Origin: Bacteroidales bacterium UBA1309
GTDB lineage: Bacteria; Bacteroidota; Bacteroidia; Bacteroidales; Dysgonomonadaceae
Assembly: GCA_002307185.1 (NCBI GenBank)
Contig: DBTT01000004.1
Span: 184,711 to 248,710 of the forward strand
Direction: 5' to 3'
DNA length: 64,000 nucleotides
In this document: one piece after another, positions 27,499 through 37,049 of the stretch
Layout of the letters: the number at the start of each line of letters is the position of its first letter
Numbering within the stretch: the stretch's first letter is position 1
Notes under the pieces: generated by a model
What the model was told of the DNA's origin: nothing
The model's database searches: none
What the model saw: the letters and a program-made list of their open reading frames with translations, nothing else
Made by a program: the position numbers and the translations under genes

Positions 27499-28269
27499 TT
27501 ACTTTAGCAAATTTAAAGCCTCTGCTCTTTTTACTTTTTTAAACAAGTCGGAGGCAAATATGAAATCGTTCAATTCCTGATTCTCGGACTGCATCAAGTC
27601 GTCCTTGGTGCCTTCCCATTCTTTTTTGCCTTGGGAAATGAAAATAATCTTATCCCCGATATTCATCACTGAATTCATGTCGTGGGTGTTGATGACGGTG
27701 GTCATGTTGTATTCTAGGGTGATGTCGTGGATCAAATCGTCGATCACAATGGATGTTTGCGGATCTAAGCCCGAATTGGGTTCGTCACAAAACAAATACT
27801 TCGGATTCAGTGCTATGGCACGTGCAATGGCCGCACGTTTCATCATTCCTCCACTGATTTCGGATGGATAGCGATGGCCGGCATCTTTGAGCTGGACACG
27901 CTCCAAGCAAAATTCGGTGCGTTTGATTTTTTCTTTCCGGGTCAAGTCGGAGAACATCTCCAGTGGGAAAAAGACATTTTCGAAAACGGTCATGGAGTCG
28001 AACAAAGCGGAACCCTGAAACAACATTCCGACTTCACGTCGAAGGGTTTTCACTTCGTTGATACGCATTTTGGTGATATCGCGTCCGTTGTAGAGAATTT
28101 CTCCGGAATCGGGACGATAGAGTCCTACTAAGTTTTTCAACAAAACGGTTTTCCCCGAGCCGCTCCGGCCGATGATTAAATTTGTTTTTCCTGCTTCAAA
28201 GAGAGCATCGATATCATTCAGGACAGTACGCTCTCCAAACGATTTTATGATATGCTTTGCTTCAATCAT
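27499..28269 (-). CDS. ABC transporter ATP-binding protein, MlaF/Mkl type
   Basis: ATPase of 256 residues with Walker A GRSGSGKTV, signature ISGGMMKRAA, and Walker B LFCDEPNSGLDPQ. The GGMMKRA and NSGLDP forms are typical of MlaF-like proteins that work with MlaE permeases in phospholipid trafficking between the membranes. Its start overlaps the permease stop by 4 bp. The MCE substrate-binding subunit is not adjacent here. Confidence 0.9.
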   Translation of the reverse strand: MIEAKHIIKSFGERTVLNDIDALFEAGKTNLIIGRSGSGKTVLLKNLVGLYRPDSGEILYNGRDITKMRINEVKTLRREVGMLFQGSALFDSMTVFENVFFPLEMFSDLTRKEKIKRTEFCLERVQLKDAGHRYPSEISGGMMKRAAIARAIALNPKYLFCDEPNSGLDPQTSIVIDDLIHDITLEYNMTTVINTHDMNSVMNIGDKIIFISQGKKEWEGTKDDLMQSENQELNDFIFASDLFKKVKRAEALNLLK

Positions 28270-29015
28270 TGCATCATCAAATTGGTTAGAACTAAGTCGG
28301 ATATCAAGATCAGCACGCTGCTTATCACAACGGCATTGGTGCTTGCTTTGCCTACTTCAAGCGAGCCTCCTTCTACATAATAGCCAAAAAACGCCGACAC
28401 CGAAGAGATAATGGCTCCAAAACATATCGATTTGATGATCGAATACCAAACATAAAAAGGCTTGAAAAAGGATTGTATCCCGTATTCAAAATCGGCAACC
28501 GGTACGATGTGGGTGAAGTGGCAAACAAAATATCCTCCCAGCAGACCCAGCACCATGCTCAAAACCACCAAAATAGGTATAAATGTCATAAGTGCAACGA
28601 TCTTGGGAAGGATCAAATAATTGGCAGAATTGACCCCCATGATCTCAAGGGCATCAATTTGTTCCGTTACTCTCATCGTACCAATTTCGGAGGCGATATT
28701 GGAGCCTACTTTTCCGGCCAGAATCAACGACATGATGGAAGAAGAAAATTCCAACACGATGATTTCCCGGGAAACAAACCCCACCGTGTAGCGGGGAAGG
28801 AAGCCGTTGTCCATATTCAATGCTATCTGGACTACGATTACTGCTCCTATGAAAAAGGAAATGATTATCACGATCCCGATAGAATCAAACCCTAATTTTT
28901 GCACCTCGTTAATATATTGTCGAAAAGCCGTGCTCCATTTCTGAGGAAAAGAGAGTACCTTCTTCATCAGAAGAACATATTTTCCGACATCTTCAAAAAA
29001 ATTTGCCAATACCAT
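28266..29015 (-). CDS. MlaE-family ABC transporter permease
   Basis: Inner-membrane permease of 249 residues with the MlaE core: GIVIIISFFIGAVIVVQ, LEFSSSIMSLILAGKVGSNI, GTMRVTEQIDALEIMGVN (the conserved EQIDAL coupling segment) and LPKIVALMTFIP. It is coupled to the ATPase gene downstream. Together they are likely to move phospholipid between inner and outer membrane. Confidence 0.92.
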   Translation of the reverse strand: MVLANFFEDVGKYVLLMKKVLSFPQKWSTAFRQYINEVQKLGFDSIGIVIIISFFIGAVIVVQIALNMDNGFLPRYTVGFVSREIIVLEFSSSIMSLILAGKVGSNIASEIGTMRVTEQIDALEIMGVNSANYLILPKIVALMTFIPILVVLSMVLGLLGGYFVCHFTHIVPVADFEYGIQSFFKPFYVWYSIIKSICFGAIISSVSAFFGYYVEGGSLEVGKASTNAVVISSVLILISDLVLTNLMMQ

Positions 29016-29202
29016 ATGCTAAAAATCAGCTAATTAAATTGTTGCTTAATGCTTGCGGAAATAAAATCAATTGGGCTGGGAAAACCGAACCTGATTTTAT
29101 CGCGAATAAATATGCTTGCAAATATACATCATTATTTTGCGATACGAGGCATTTCGGTTTCAAAATCAAGCGCGATAAACCTCCAAAGGGGTTGCCTGAG
29201 GG

Positions 29203-30564
29203 TTACCCGAACAACTCCCGAAACGCTTCTTCCACCTTCCTAACCGGTACAATGTCGATGCCCACTTTCGAGGAAAAACCCTTCAGGTTGTTGTCGGGAA
29301 TAAGAATTTTGCGGAAGCCGAGTTTTTCTGCTTCCAGAATGCGTTGTTCGATGCGGTTGACTGGGCGGATTTCCCCTGAAAGGCCCACTTCTCCCGCTAT
29401 GCAGGTGTTTTGATTGACCGAAATATCCAAGCTGGAAGAAAGCACAGACGTGATAACCGACAGATCGATGGCCGGATCATTCACCTTAAGGCCTCCGGCA
29501 ATGTTTAGGAAAACATCTTTTTGTGCCAATTTGAACCCTGCCCGCTTTTCAAGCACTGCCAGCAGCATGTTCATCCTCCGGCTGTCGAAACCTGTGGCTG
29601 AACGTTGGGGCGTGCCGTAAGCGGCCGTGCTAACCAACGCTTGCGTTTCGATAAGAAAAGGGCGAACCCCTTCGATGGCTGCGGCGATGGTGATGCCACT
29701 CAGCCCATCGTGGTTTTGTGTGAGCAAGAGTTCGGAAGGATTGCTCACTTCGCGCAGTCCGTTTTGCCTCATCTCATAAATTCCGAGTTCGGAAGTGCTT
29801 CCAAAACGATTTTTGATGCTTCGCAAAATGCGGTACATGTAATGCTGGTCGCCTTCGAATTGGAGCACCGTGTCCACGATATGTTCCAACACTTTGGGTC
29901 CAGCGATGTTTCCTTCCTTGTTGATGTGGCCTATTATCAGTACGGGCGTTCCCGTTTGCTTTGCAAATTTGAGGATGGTTGCAGAACATTCGCGCACTTG
30001 CGAAACGCTTCCGGGCGAAGATTCCACACTCTCACTGTAGATGGTTTGGATGGAATCGATAATCACCATCTGGGGCGATGTGTTTTTTATATGCACCAAT
30101 ATTTGTTCCAGATTGGTTTCGCAGACAATGTAACAACTTTGATTGTTGGGGTTGATGCGGTCGGCACGCATTTTGAGTTGGCGTGCACTTTCTTCGCCCG
30201 ACACATACAATGTTTTCAGGTGGTTGATTCCCAGAACAGTTTGCAGCACCAAGGTGGATTTTCCGATTCCAGGTTCTCCGCCAATCAACACCAGGGAGCC
30301 GGGCACCAATCCACCGCCCAATACGCGGTTGAATTCATCGTCTTTCATGTCGATACGGGCTTCTTCGCTGGTTTCCACATCCTTCAGCAGCAACGGTTTT
30401 CCTTCTTGGCGTTCGAATGGAAGCGGTATCTTTTGGGAAGTTGAAGGTGCGATTATTTCTTCCACATAGGAATTCCACTCGCCACAAACCGGACATTTTC
30501 CGAGCCATTTGGGCGAATCATTTCCACAACTGGAACACACATATGCTGTTTTTGATTTTGCCAT
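29203..30564 (-). CDS. radA: DNA repair protein RadA
   Basis: Branch-migration ATPase of recombination, 453 residues. The N-terminal C4 zinc finger (CSSCGNDSPKWLGKCPVCG) is followed by a RecA-like core with Walker A GGEPGIGKST, the RadA-specific KNRFGS motif, and a C-terminal Lon-protease-like domain (GGLKVNDPAIDLSVITSVL). Length and layout are standard. Monocistronic in appearance. Confidence 0.95.
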   Translation of the reverse strand: MAKSKTAYVCSSCGNDSPKWLGKCPVCGEWNSYVEEIIAPSTSQKIPLPFERQEGKPLLLKDVETSEEARIDMKDDEFNRVLGGGLVPGSLVLIGGEPGIGKSTLVLQTVLGINHLKTLYVSGEESARQLKMRADRINPNNQSCYIVCETNLEQILVHIKNTSPQMVIIDSIQTIYSESVESSPGSVSQVRECSATILKFAKQTGTPVLIIGHINKEGNIAGPKVLEHIVDTVLQFEGDQHYMYRILRSIKNRFGSTSELGIYEMRQNGLREVSNPSELLLTQNHDGLSGITIAAAIEGVRPFLIETQALVSTAAYGTPQRSATGFDSRRMNMLLAVLEKRAGFKLAQKDVFLNIAGGLKVNDPAIDLSVITSVLSSSLDISVNQNTCIAGEVGLSGEIRPVNRIEQRILEAEKLGFRKILIPDNNLKGFSSKVGIDIVPVRKVEEAFRELFG

Positions 30565-30633
30565 AGTTTCTTTCGGTTAGCAGTCATCAGTTAGCAAACC
30601 TTTCTGAATTTAAAGATTGACGGTCATGAGGTT

Positions 30634-32295
30634 TTACTTTTTCACCACCTTGGCCCTGCCTTTTCCTCCGGAAGTGGTAACGGTTACAATATAGACACCT
30701 CTTGCCCAACTGCGGGTGTTGACAGGGGATGTGCTGGAGCGAGCCATCAGTCGACCAGAAGTGGAATATACGCTCATTTCCTGTAGGACATATGTTGTAT
30801 TCACATACAAATAGTTGCCAAAGAATACGGGTGCGATATTGATGAAATTTTCCCCTTTGAGGGTATCCCCTTTTGTGTAACCATCTATCCCATTGATAGC
30901 CTGAACAGGATAATCGGGAGCATCAAGGTAATTGCTCATCCATTCGCTTGAACTGGAGGCCTTGTTCCAGTGGTAACGAAACTTTCCGTAATAGTCGGCA
31001 GCAGTTGGCGTTGAACAGTAACTTTCGCCACCGGTGAGTGTCCCCACAATTCGCCCATCCTGATTAAACATTGGTGAACCTGACGACCCGCCCGCAGTGA
31101 CGCTGAATCCGTTTGTCGTTTCTGAATACACCACGCTCCAATGTGCTCCAATGGTACAGGTATCTTCCAAATCGATAAAAGTAGTGGTCGTTGGCGTGGC
31201 GGTATATATCGATATCTTTTTCACATCACCGCTGGGATGATGAATAACTGCTCCACTTGTTGGGGCGACGGTAGTTATGTCCCATCCGTTGTAAAAGACG
31301 TCATAATCAGCCGGTATGGAGTCTTTCAACCTAAGCAATGTTCCATCGGAACCTCCTTTGAGTGGAATATCTACAAGCAAATCGGCTCCAACCATTGTTT
31401 TCATTTTGGAAGATACGGTACTTTCGCCACAGGTAGCTAATTCATAATGAAAATAGAACTGCATGGTGGAAAAATCTGCCGTTTGCCCATCTTGCTCAAA
31501 GCAGTGGTGGGCACTCAGAAAATAGGGTGTTTGGTCTTGATACACATTATTGACAAGCGACCCGGAACAAAGATAGGACAAGTTGCCGATAGGGACAATT
31601 AGTTTTGCCACTCCCTTTTTTTGTTGCTGCCAGTTGTCTCCTTCGGGGCTACAATTTATATCCACGTAACAATCACTCGAATAAGTAGTTGCCCGAAGCA
31701 ACGAATTACCTGTTGTAGGTATCATCTCTATTAGATTGTAGCAATAACCAATTTTGGAAATTATAACTTCGGGTTTCTCTTGACCTTCCGGATGAAAATA
31801 TTCCAATGTAAGGGAATCTCCATAAATAATTTCCGTTGAAAAACGCCCGCCTTTCTGGTTGGTCTGGTTGGTATAAGCCCCTAGAAGTTGGTTTTTAGCA
31901 CCGTTGTAGATGTACAGTTTTCCTCCATCTGGTATTTTGAATTTATCATAATAGAGCATTATCCCTTGTGCATCAGGCGATTTTATAGAAAGCCTGCACA
32001 CCGAATCGCCACTAACCTTGGTCCAAGCTCCTTCCTTCATCAAGTCCAATTGGGTGGGTGTCAATACCGCTACGATCGGCGGTGCCCCGTTTTGCTTGGC
32101 GACAATGTCTTGTTCCTTGAGTTGCGCTATATTTTCTTGCGGCACAATCGTTTTAACAGGCACTCCATCCAAAAATTTGCTCTTGGTGATACTAAAGCTT
32201 GGTGGAGTTCCTCCAAAAGAAATCTGGGCTTGCACTATGAAAGGGAACAAACTCAAGATTGTACAAAAAACGATACGCCCGTATTTTCTTATCAT
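30634..32295 (-). CDS. Secreted trypsin-like (lysyl endopeptidase-like) serine protease with T9SS tail
   Basis: The 553-residue protein has a signal peptide from the ATG at 32293-32295 (MIRKYGRIVFCTILSLFPFI, ending VQA). A prodomain-like region (residues about 25-190) precedes an S1-type protease domain: catalytic His in FLSAHHCFEQ, Ser in TAGGSSGSPMF, and an intervening acidic region around SDGTLLRLKD that should hold the Asp. The GGSSGSP form resembles lysyl endopeptidases. The last 80 residues form a type A T9SS sorting domain (MSVYSTSGRLMARS ... SWARGVYIVTVTT ... KVVKK), so it is exported by the type IX system and attached at, or released from, the cell surface. Confidence 0.88.
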   Translation of the reverse strand: MIRKYGRIVFCTILSLFPFIVQAQISFGGTPPSFSITKSKFLDGVPVKTIVPQENIAQLKEQDIVAKQNGAPPIVAVLTPTQLDLMKEGAWTKVSGDSVCRLSIKSPDAQGIMLYYDKFKIPDGGKLYIYNGAKNQLLGAYTNQTNQKGGRFSTEIIYGDSLTLEYFHPEGQEKPEVIISKIGYCYNLIEMIPTTGNSLLRATTYSSDCYVDINCSPEGDNWQQQKKGVAKLIVPIGNLSYLCSGSLVNNVYQDQTPYFLSAHHCFEQDGQTADFSTMQFYFHYELATCGESTVSSKMKTMVGADLLVDIPLKGGSDGTLLRLKDSIPADYDVFYNGWDITTVAPTSGAVIHHPSGDVKKISIYTATPTTTTFIDLEDTCTIGAHWSVVYSETTNGFSVTAGGSSGSPMFNQDGRIVGTLTGGESYCSTPTAADYYGKFRYHWNKASSSSEWMSNYLDAPDYPVQAINGIDGYTKGDTLKGENFINIAPVFFGNYLYVNTTYVLQEMSVYSTSGRLMARSSTSPVNTRSWARGVYIVTVTTSGGKGRAKVVKK

Positions 32296-32369
32296 ATTCA
32301 CTCTGTTAAGTAATGAGTATAAATTCTTGTCGTACATGAATAAGCTGACATCTGTTAATTATTAAGAAA

Positions 32370-32897
32370 CTATTTTTGCAACATTTCAATCAGTTTATCG
32401 ACATGGCTGGATACATCGCACCGCTGCACCAAACTATCTGTTTCAAACACAACTTGCGCCTGATTATAGAATGGTTCGCGCTTTGTTATATTTTCAGTGA
32501 TAAAATCGAGTAATTCATCCTCTGATTTATCTTTTATCAACGGACGTTTATCTTTGCCTGCGAAAAGGCGTTTGAGCAAAACCTGTGGATCCGTTTTCAG
32601 ATAAACGATCACGCCAGCTTGCTTCATTACATTGATGTTGTCATAAAAACAAGGTGTTCCTCCGCCGGTGGAAATTACTGTGTCTTCAAATCCAGCCACT
32701 TCTTGCAGGAGTTTGTGTTCTATCTCTCTGAACTTTGATTCGCCCGACTCAGCAAAAATCTCATTGATGGTTTTCTGATACCGACCCTGAATATAATGGT
32801 CTAAATCAATAAACTGAAATCCTATTTTGGCGGCCAATTCCTTCCCTAAAGTTGTTTTGCCAACCCCCATATAACCAATCAAAAAGATTCTCTTCAT
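32370..32897 (-). CDS. aroK: Shikimate kinase
   Basis: Phosphorylates shikimate with ATP in aromatic amino-acid synthesis. The 175 residues contain Walker A GYMGVGKTTLG, the shikimate-binding DLDHYIQ and STGGGTPCF, and the lid KDKRPLIKDKS. Normal length. aroE, the preceding enzyme of the pathway, lies about 4 kb away on the other strand. Confidence 0.94.
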   Translation of the reverse strand: MKRIFLIGYMGVGKTTLGKELAAKIGFQFIDLDHYIQGRYQKTINEIFAESGESKFREIEHKLLQEVAGFEDTVISTGGGTPCFYDNINVMKQAGVIVYLKTDPQVLLKRLFAGKDKRPLIKDKSEDELLDFITENITKREPFYNQAQVVFETDSLVQRCDVSSHVDKLIEMLQK

Positions 32898-33338
32898 CCT
32901 GATCTGTTTTCAATCCTATTAAACGCAAATGTAAGTATAATGTTATAAAAAGTTGAAATAATTGTGTCTTAAAATGATTATACCGACAACGGGATCGTGA
33001 ATCTGCGAGATGCAAGGGCATGACATGCAATAGAGGCAATCGCGCTTCCCCAAAGCAATCATCCTGAATCAACCTCCCGAAAATGGCACCTGATCAGTAG
33101 AATCCAAGGTGAAATTTGTTTGGAATTTAGCAAATATGCTCTTTTCCCGATTTCACATCCTCACGCCTTGAAACTGCATCCTGATGTGTGATAAAGCGCA
33201 AATACTAAAAATAAATCAATCATTTTATCAAATATCTGCATTGTTTTCTTTCTGTTTTTCAAATATTTATTTATTTTCGCAATAAATTACAGAAGTCAAC
33301 TAAAATACATATCAACCAATCAAAAAAATTACGCTTTT
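32898..33338. other. Divergent intergenic region between aroK and ferredoxin-NADP reductase
   Basis: No gene. A TACATTTG -7 match on the minus strand (32926-32933) with TTTC about 20 bp upstream is a likely aroK promoter. The plus-strand promoter for the reductase is probably in the AT-rich segment 33230-33295, without a clear consensus. Confidence 0.5.
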
Positions 33339-34148
33339 ATGGAAGAATTAAATGCCATAGTACAGCAAGTGGTGCAAGTGTCGCCCATTATGAAAGTTTT
33401 TCGGATTGCTCCTCTAGGCTGGGAACTTCCGGATTTCAAACCGGGACAGTTTGTTGCCATTGCATTACCATCAACGGCCACAAAATGCCCAGAAGCAACA
33501 GCCATTGAAGAACCAGCCGAACCTGGAAGCGAGAGGCTAATCAAACGTGCTTATTCGGTTGCATCTTCTAACTTGTCACGCGATTACGTGGAACTTTACA
33601 TCACTCTCGTACATTCGGGTGCTCTTACTCCGCGTTTGTTCAACCTGAACATTGGGGATAAAATCTGGATCGGAAACAAGTTTGCCGGAATGTTCACCTT
33701 AGATCAGATCGATGAAGACCAAAACATTGTCCTTATCGGCACAGGCACGGGCGTTGCACCTTACATGAGTATGCTACGCACCGACGCACTTCACCGCAAA
33801 GGCAACATCGTCGTGATTCATGGAGCTTCCAACTCGTGGGACTTGGGGTATTCCTCCGAATTGAATTTGCTTCAGGCTTTGTCCCCCAAATTCAGGTATG
33901 TCCCCACAATAACCTTGCCTGAACGAGAATTCACGCCATGGACAGGACATACTCAGTTTATCGAAGAAATTTGGCAGGAAGGTGCTGTCGAAAAACTTTG
34001 GGGATTCAAACCGTCGCCCGAAAACACCCACATCTTCCTTTGTGGTAATCCGAAAATGGTCTCCGGAATGATCGAATGCCTCGAAAAAGATGGATTCAGA
34101 GAACATTCGCGCAAGGAACCCGGACAAATTCATGCCGAAAAATTCTAA
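33339..34148 (+). CDS. fpr: Ferredoxin/flavodoxin-NADP(+) reductase
   Basis: FAD enzyme of 269 residues passing electrons between NADPH and ferredoxin or flavodoxin. FAD binding is seen in IKRAYSVASSN and the following strand, and NADP binding in LIGTGTGVAPYMSML and IFLCGNPKMVSGM. An insertion with several Pro/Glu residues (KCPEATAIEEPAEPGSE) interrupts the FAD-binding strand area, as in other Bacteroidetes members. A strong terminator follows. Confidence 0.9.
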   Translation: MEELNAIVQQVVQVSPIMKVFRIAPLGWELPDFKPGQFVAIALPSTATKCPEATAIEEPAEPGSERLIKRAYSVASSNLSRDYVELYITLVHSGALTPRLFNLNIGDKIWIGNKFAGMFTLDQIDEDQNIVLIGTGTGVAPYMSMLRTDALHRKGNIVVIHGASNSWDLGYSSELNLLQALSPKFRYVPTITLPEREFTPWTGHTQFIEEIWQEGAVEKLWGFKPSPENTHIFLCGNPKMVSGMIECLEKDGFREHSRKEPGQIHAEKF

Positions 34149-34170
34149 ACAAATCAAATGTTGAGATATA

Positions 34171-34217
34171 AAGACCTGGAAACAAAGCAAGATCGGTTTC
34201 GTTTCCAGGTCTTTTTT
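34171..34217 (+). terminator. Intrinsic terminator after the reductase gene
   Basis: A 12-bp perfect stem AGACCTGGAAAC / GTTTCCAGGTCT followed by TTTTT. Confidence 0.85.
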
Positions 34218-34387
34218 CATGTCGCATGACAGATTCCACACGGCTAATCCTCAGGGTCCTGCAAGGGTTCTTCTTTCTAGGTGTGAGGCCATCCGACACG
34301 AACACAAACTTGCCCGCAAACACATCCCAGCCCATTTTGAATAGATCGCAAACCTAAATTTGGAAATAAAAAAGAGTGATTCTAAAA

Positions 34388-34419
34388 TTTGAGCCATCGG
34401 GAAGAATACATTACCTTTG
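34388..34419 (+). promoter_or_regulatory. Bacteroidetes promoter for purC with about 140-nt leader
   Basis: TTTG (34388-34391), exactly 20 bp, then TACCTTTG (34412-34419) is a full match to the primary-sigma consensus of this phylum. Transcription would start near 34426. The leader before purC contains a possible 19-codon ORF starting at 34450 and a long-range stem GCCCCA / TGGGGC. No known riboswitch was recognised. The rest of the gap 34218-34387 shows nothing. Confidence 0.65.
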
Positions 34420-34567
34420 CCATCGCAAAATACCTTCGAATAGAATATTATGCAAGAAAGAAATATGCCCCACAAACCCACACACTTTATTTTGAAATTC
34501 AAGCTTTAAATGGGGCCTTATCGGAACGGACATTAATTTCAATCAATAAAGCAAAACAGATAGAGTG

Positions 34568-35512
34568 ATGAAAAATACTTTAATCAAAACTGACTACAAC
34601 TTTTCTGGACAAACACATGTGTATCACGGTAAAGTGCGTGATGTGTATTCCATCGGGGCAGACGAGCTGGTGATGATCGCTACAGACCGGATTTCCGCTT
34701 TCGACGTGATCCTTCCTCACGGAATCCCCTACAAAGGGCAAGTTTTGAACCAAATTGCGGCAAAATTCCTCGATGCCACTTCCGACATTGTTCCCAACTG
34801 GAAATCGGCCACTCCCGACCCAATGGTAACGGTTGGCGTGCGTTGCGAAACTTATAAGGTGGAAATGATTGTGCGGGGATATCTCACCGGAAGTGCCTGG
34901 AGAGAATACCAAGCGGGAGCAAGAACACTTTGCGGCGTGGCTCTTCCCGATGGAATGAAGGAAAATGAAAAATTCCCGGCACCCATCCTCACTCCTACCA
35001 CCAAGGCAGATGAAGGACACGATGAAAACATCTCACGGGACGAAATCATCGCCCAAGGACTTGTTCCAAAAGACGAATACGAACAAATTGAACGATACGC
35101 TTTGGCTTTGTTCCAACGGGGAAGCGAAATGGCTGCCGAACGCGGACTTATCCTTGTGGATACCAAATACGAATTCGGAAAGCACAACGGGGAAATCTTC
35201 CTGATTGACGAAATCCATACGCCGGACTCTTCCCGCTATTTCTATGCCGACACCTACCAAGAGCTTTTTGATAAAGATGCGGAACAAAAGCAACTGTCGA
35301 AAGAATTCGTTCGCAAATGGTTAATGGATAATGGATTTCAAGGAAAAGAAGGACAAGCTGTTCCTGAAATGACCGAAGAATTTTGCACCAGCGTATCAGA
35401 GCGTTACATAGAGCTATACGAACACATTGTAGGCGAAAAATTCGTGAAGGCTGACATCAACGACGTGGAAAGCCGCATCGAGAGAAATGTAAACGATTTT
35501 CTGAAAAAGTGA
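34568..35512 (+). CDS. purC: Phosphoribosylaminoimidazole-succinocarboxamide synthase (SAICAR synthetase)
   Basis: Ligates aspartate to CAIR in purine synthesis. It has 314 residues from the ATG at 34568 (a GTG one codon earlier is possible) and is the longer eukaryote-like form of PurC. Motifs include VYHGKVRDVYSIG, ATDRISAFDVILP, RGYLTGSAWREYQ, TTKADEGHDENIS and LIDEIHTPDSSRYF. A terminator follows. Confidence 0.95.
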   Translation: MKNTLIKTDYNFSGQTHVYHGKVRDVYSIGADELVMIATDRISAFDVILPHGIPYKGQVLNQIAAKFLDATSDIVPNWKSATPDPMVTVGVRCETYKVEMIVRGYLTGSAWREYQAGARTLCGVALPDGMKENEKFPAPILTPTTKADEGHDENISRDEIIAQGLVPKDEYEQIERYALALFQRGSEMAAERGLILVDTKYEFGKHNGEIFLIDEIHTPDSSRYFYADTYQELFDKDAEQKQLSKEFVRKWLMDNGFQGKEGQAVPEMTEEFCTSVSERYIELYEHIVGEKFVKADINDVESRIERNVNDFLKK

Positions 35513-35530
35513 TTTATTCTTAATATCTTT

Positions 35531-35572
35531 GTGAAAATCCCAGCCTTTGGGATTTTCACATTTTTATTTTTA
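35531..35572 (+). terminator. Intrinsic terminator after purC
   Basis: A perfect 12-bp stem GTGAAAATCCCA / TGGGATTTTCAC with a 5-nt loop, followed by ATTTTTATTTTT. Confidence 0.88.
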
Positions 35573-35633
35573 GAGATAAGTGTTTCGGTGAACTGATGGG
35601 TATTCAGCACGCCTTTCAATAAGTTATTTTAGT

Positions 35634-36209
35634 ATGGCTACTCTTTACATTATTTCGGGTTGCAACGGCGCAGGGAAAACCACTGCTTCGTTTACCTTGT
35701 TGCCTGACATCATGGATTGCAAGGAGTTTGTCAATGCCGACGAGATAGCAAAAGGCCTATCCCCTTTCCAGCCCGAAAAAGCCGCCATCGATGCAGGACG
35801 CATCATGATTAAGCGTATGGAAGACTTATTGACCCGGGATCAGGATTTTGCCATCGAGACAACATTAGCCACCAAATCCTACCACGAATTCATCCAACGG
35901 GCGCATACCAGAGGATACAAGGTGACGCTGATTTACTTTTGGCTCAATTCGGTAGAACTGGCCATTGAGCGCGTCAGGGCGCGCGTGGCAACGGGAGGAC
36001 ATCACATCCCCGAAGAAACAATTCGCCGCCGTTACATTTCCGGAAACAGGAATTTGTCAGACCTTTACCTCCACATCTGCGATGAATGGCTGATTATAGA
36101 CAATTCAACCGTGCCGCCGGAAGTGGTGGCCAATAAAGGACAAAACGAAGCTCCCCTTATCAACAATCCTGAATTATTCAAGACCATAACCGGCCTCGAT
36201 TCAATATAA
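35634..36209 (+). CDS. Zeta-toxin-like P-loop kinase
   Basis: The 191-residue protein has Walker A ISGCNGAGKTTASF near the N-terminus, VNADEIAKGLSPFQPE (the substrate-contact DE region of zeta toxins), FAIETTLATKSY and a conserved RRRYISGNRNL lid. This is the pattern of the zeta toxin/AAA_33 family, which phosphorylates UDP-N-acetylglucosamine-type substrates in characterised toxins; many chromosomal homologues are untested. No epsilon antitoxin or other small ORF adjoins it: purC plus a terminator lies upstream and ubiE/menG downstream. It may be a housekeeping or solitary stress kinase. Confidence 0.82.
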   Translation: MATLYIISGCNGAGKTTASFTLLPDIMDCKEFVNADEIAKGLSPFQPEKAAIDAGRIMIKRMEDLLTRDQDFAIETTLATKSYHEFIQRAHTRGYKVTLIYFWLNSVELAIERVRARVATGGHHIPEETIRRRYISGNRNLSDLYLHICDEWLIIDNSTVPPEVVANKGQNEAPLINNPELFKTITGLDSI

Positions 36210-36244
36210 GACTATTTCAAAAAAAACGGCTACCAAACCAAAAT

Positions 36245-36982
36245 ATGAATTACCAATCTGAAAAAGTTGTACCCTACGACACCAACGAGAAAAAAGGGGC
36301 GCAGATAGAACAGATGTTCGATTCCATCGCCACCCACTACGACAGCCTCAACCGCACCATGTCCATGGGGTTGGACATATCCTGGCGTAGAAAAGGATTG
36401 AAACTCTTAGGAGAAAAATCACCTCAAGAGATCCTCGACATTGCCACAGGAACAGGCGATTTGGCCATCATGGCACACGGCCAGCTTCATCCGAAAAAGA
36501 TTCTTGGCGTGGATATTTCGGAGGAAATGATGAAAGTAGGCAAGCATAAGGTGGAAAGCTTGGGTATGGCCGATGCCGTTTCCTTTGCAAAAGAAGATTG
36601 CATGGAGCTTTCGTTCGATGACAATTCGTTCGATGCGGCGATGGTGGCTTTCGGCGTGCGGAATTTCGAAGATTTGGACAAGGGGTTGAAAGAAATACGG
36701 CGTGTCTTGAAACCAGGGGGGCAATTGATGATTCTCGAGCTAAGCACACCGAGGCAATTTCCGATGAAGCAAGGCTACTGGATCTATTCCCGGCTGTTCA
36801 TCCCAACTGTCGGTCGCCTCGTGTCAAAAAGCAAGGAAGCCTACACCTACCTACCTAAATCAATCGAAGCGTTTGTGCAAGGCAAGGAAATGGTGGAGGT
36901 GCTGCTCAAAAACGGTTTTTCAGAAGCCAAATACAAAACTTACACCTTTGGCGTTTGTTCCATGTACTTGGCCACGAAATAG
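36245..36982 (+). CDS. ubiE: Demethylmenaquinone methyltransferase
   Basis: SAM-dependent C-methyltransferase for the last step of menaquinone synthesis (UbiE/MenG), 245 residues. SAM motif I is LDIATGTGDLAIMA; family motifs are YDSLNRTMSMGLDISWRR and AFGVRNFEDLDKGLKEIRRVLKPGG. It lies 35 bp after the zeta-like gene and 67 bp before aroE, so the three may be co-transcribed. Confidence 0.94.
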   Translation: MNYQSEKVVPYDTNEKKGAQIEQMFDSIATHYDSLNRTMSMGLDISWRRKGLKLLGEKSPQEILDIATGTGDLAIMAHGQLHPKKILGVDISEEMMKVGKHKVESLGMADAVSFAKEDCMELSFDDNSFDAAMVAFGVRNFEDLDKGLKEIRRVLKPGGQLMILELSTPRQFPMKQGYWIYSRLFIPTVGRLVSKSKEAYTYLPKSIEAFVQGKEMVEVLLKNGFSEAKYKTYTFGVCSMYLATK

Positions 36983-37049
36983 GTAGCCCACCGCACTTCT
37001 TGCCTGAAATCTTTTCCAAACCACTATATTAAAAAAATGCTTTCAACCT

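Noticed and set aside
29605..30444. 279-codon open frame on the plus strand
   Set aside because: Antisense to radA; shadow.
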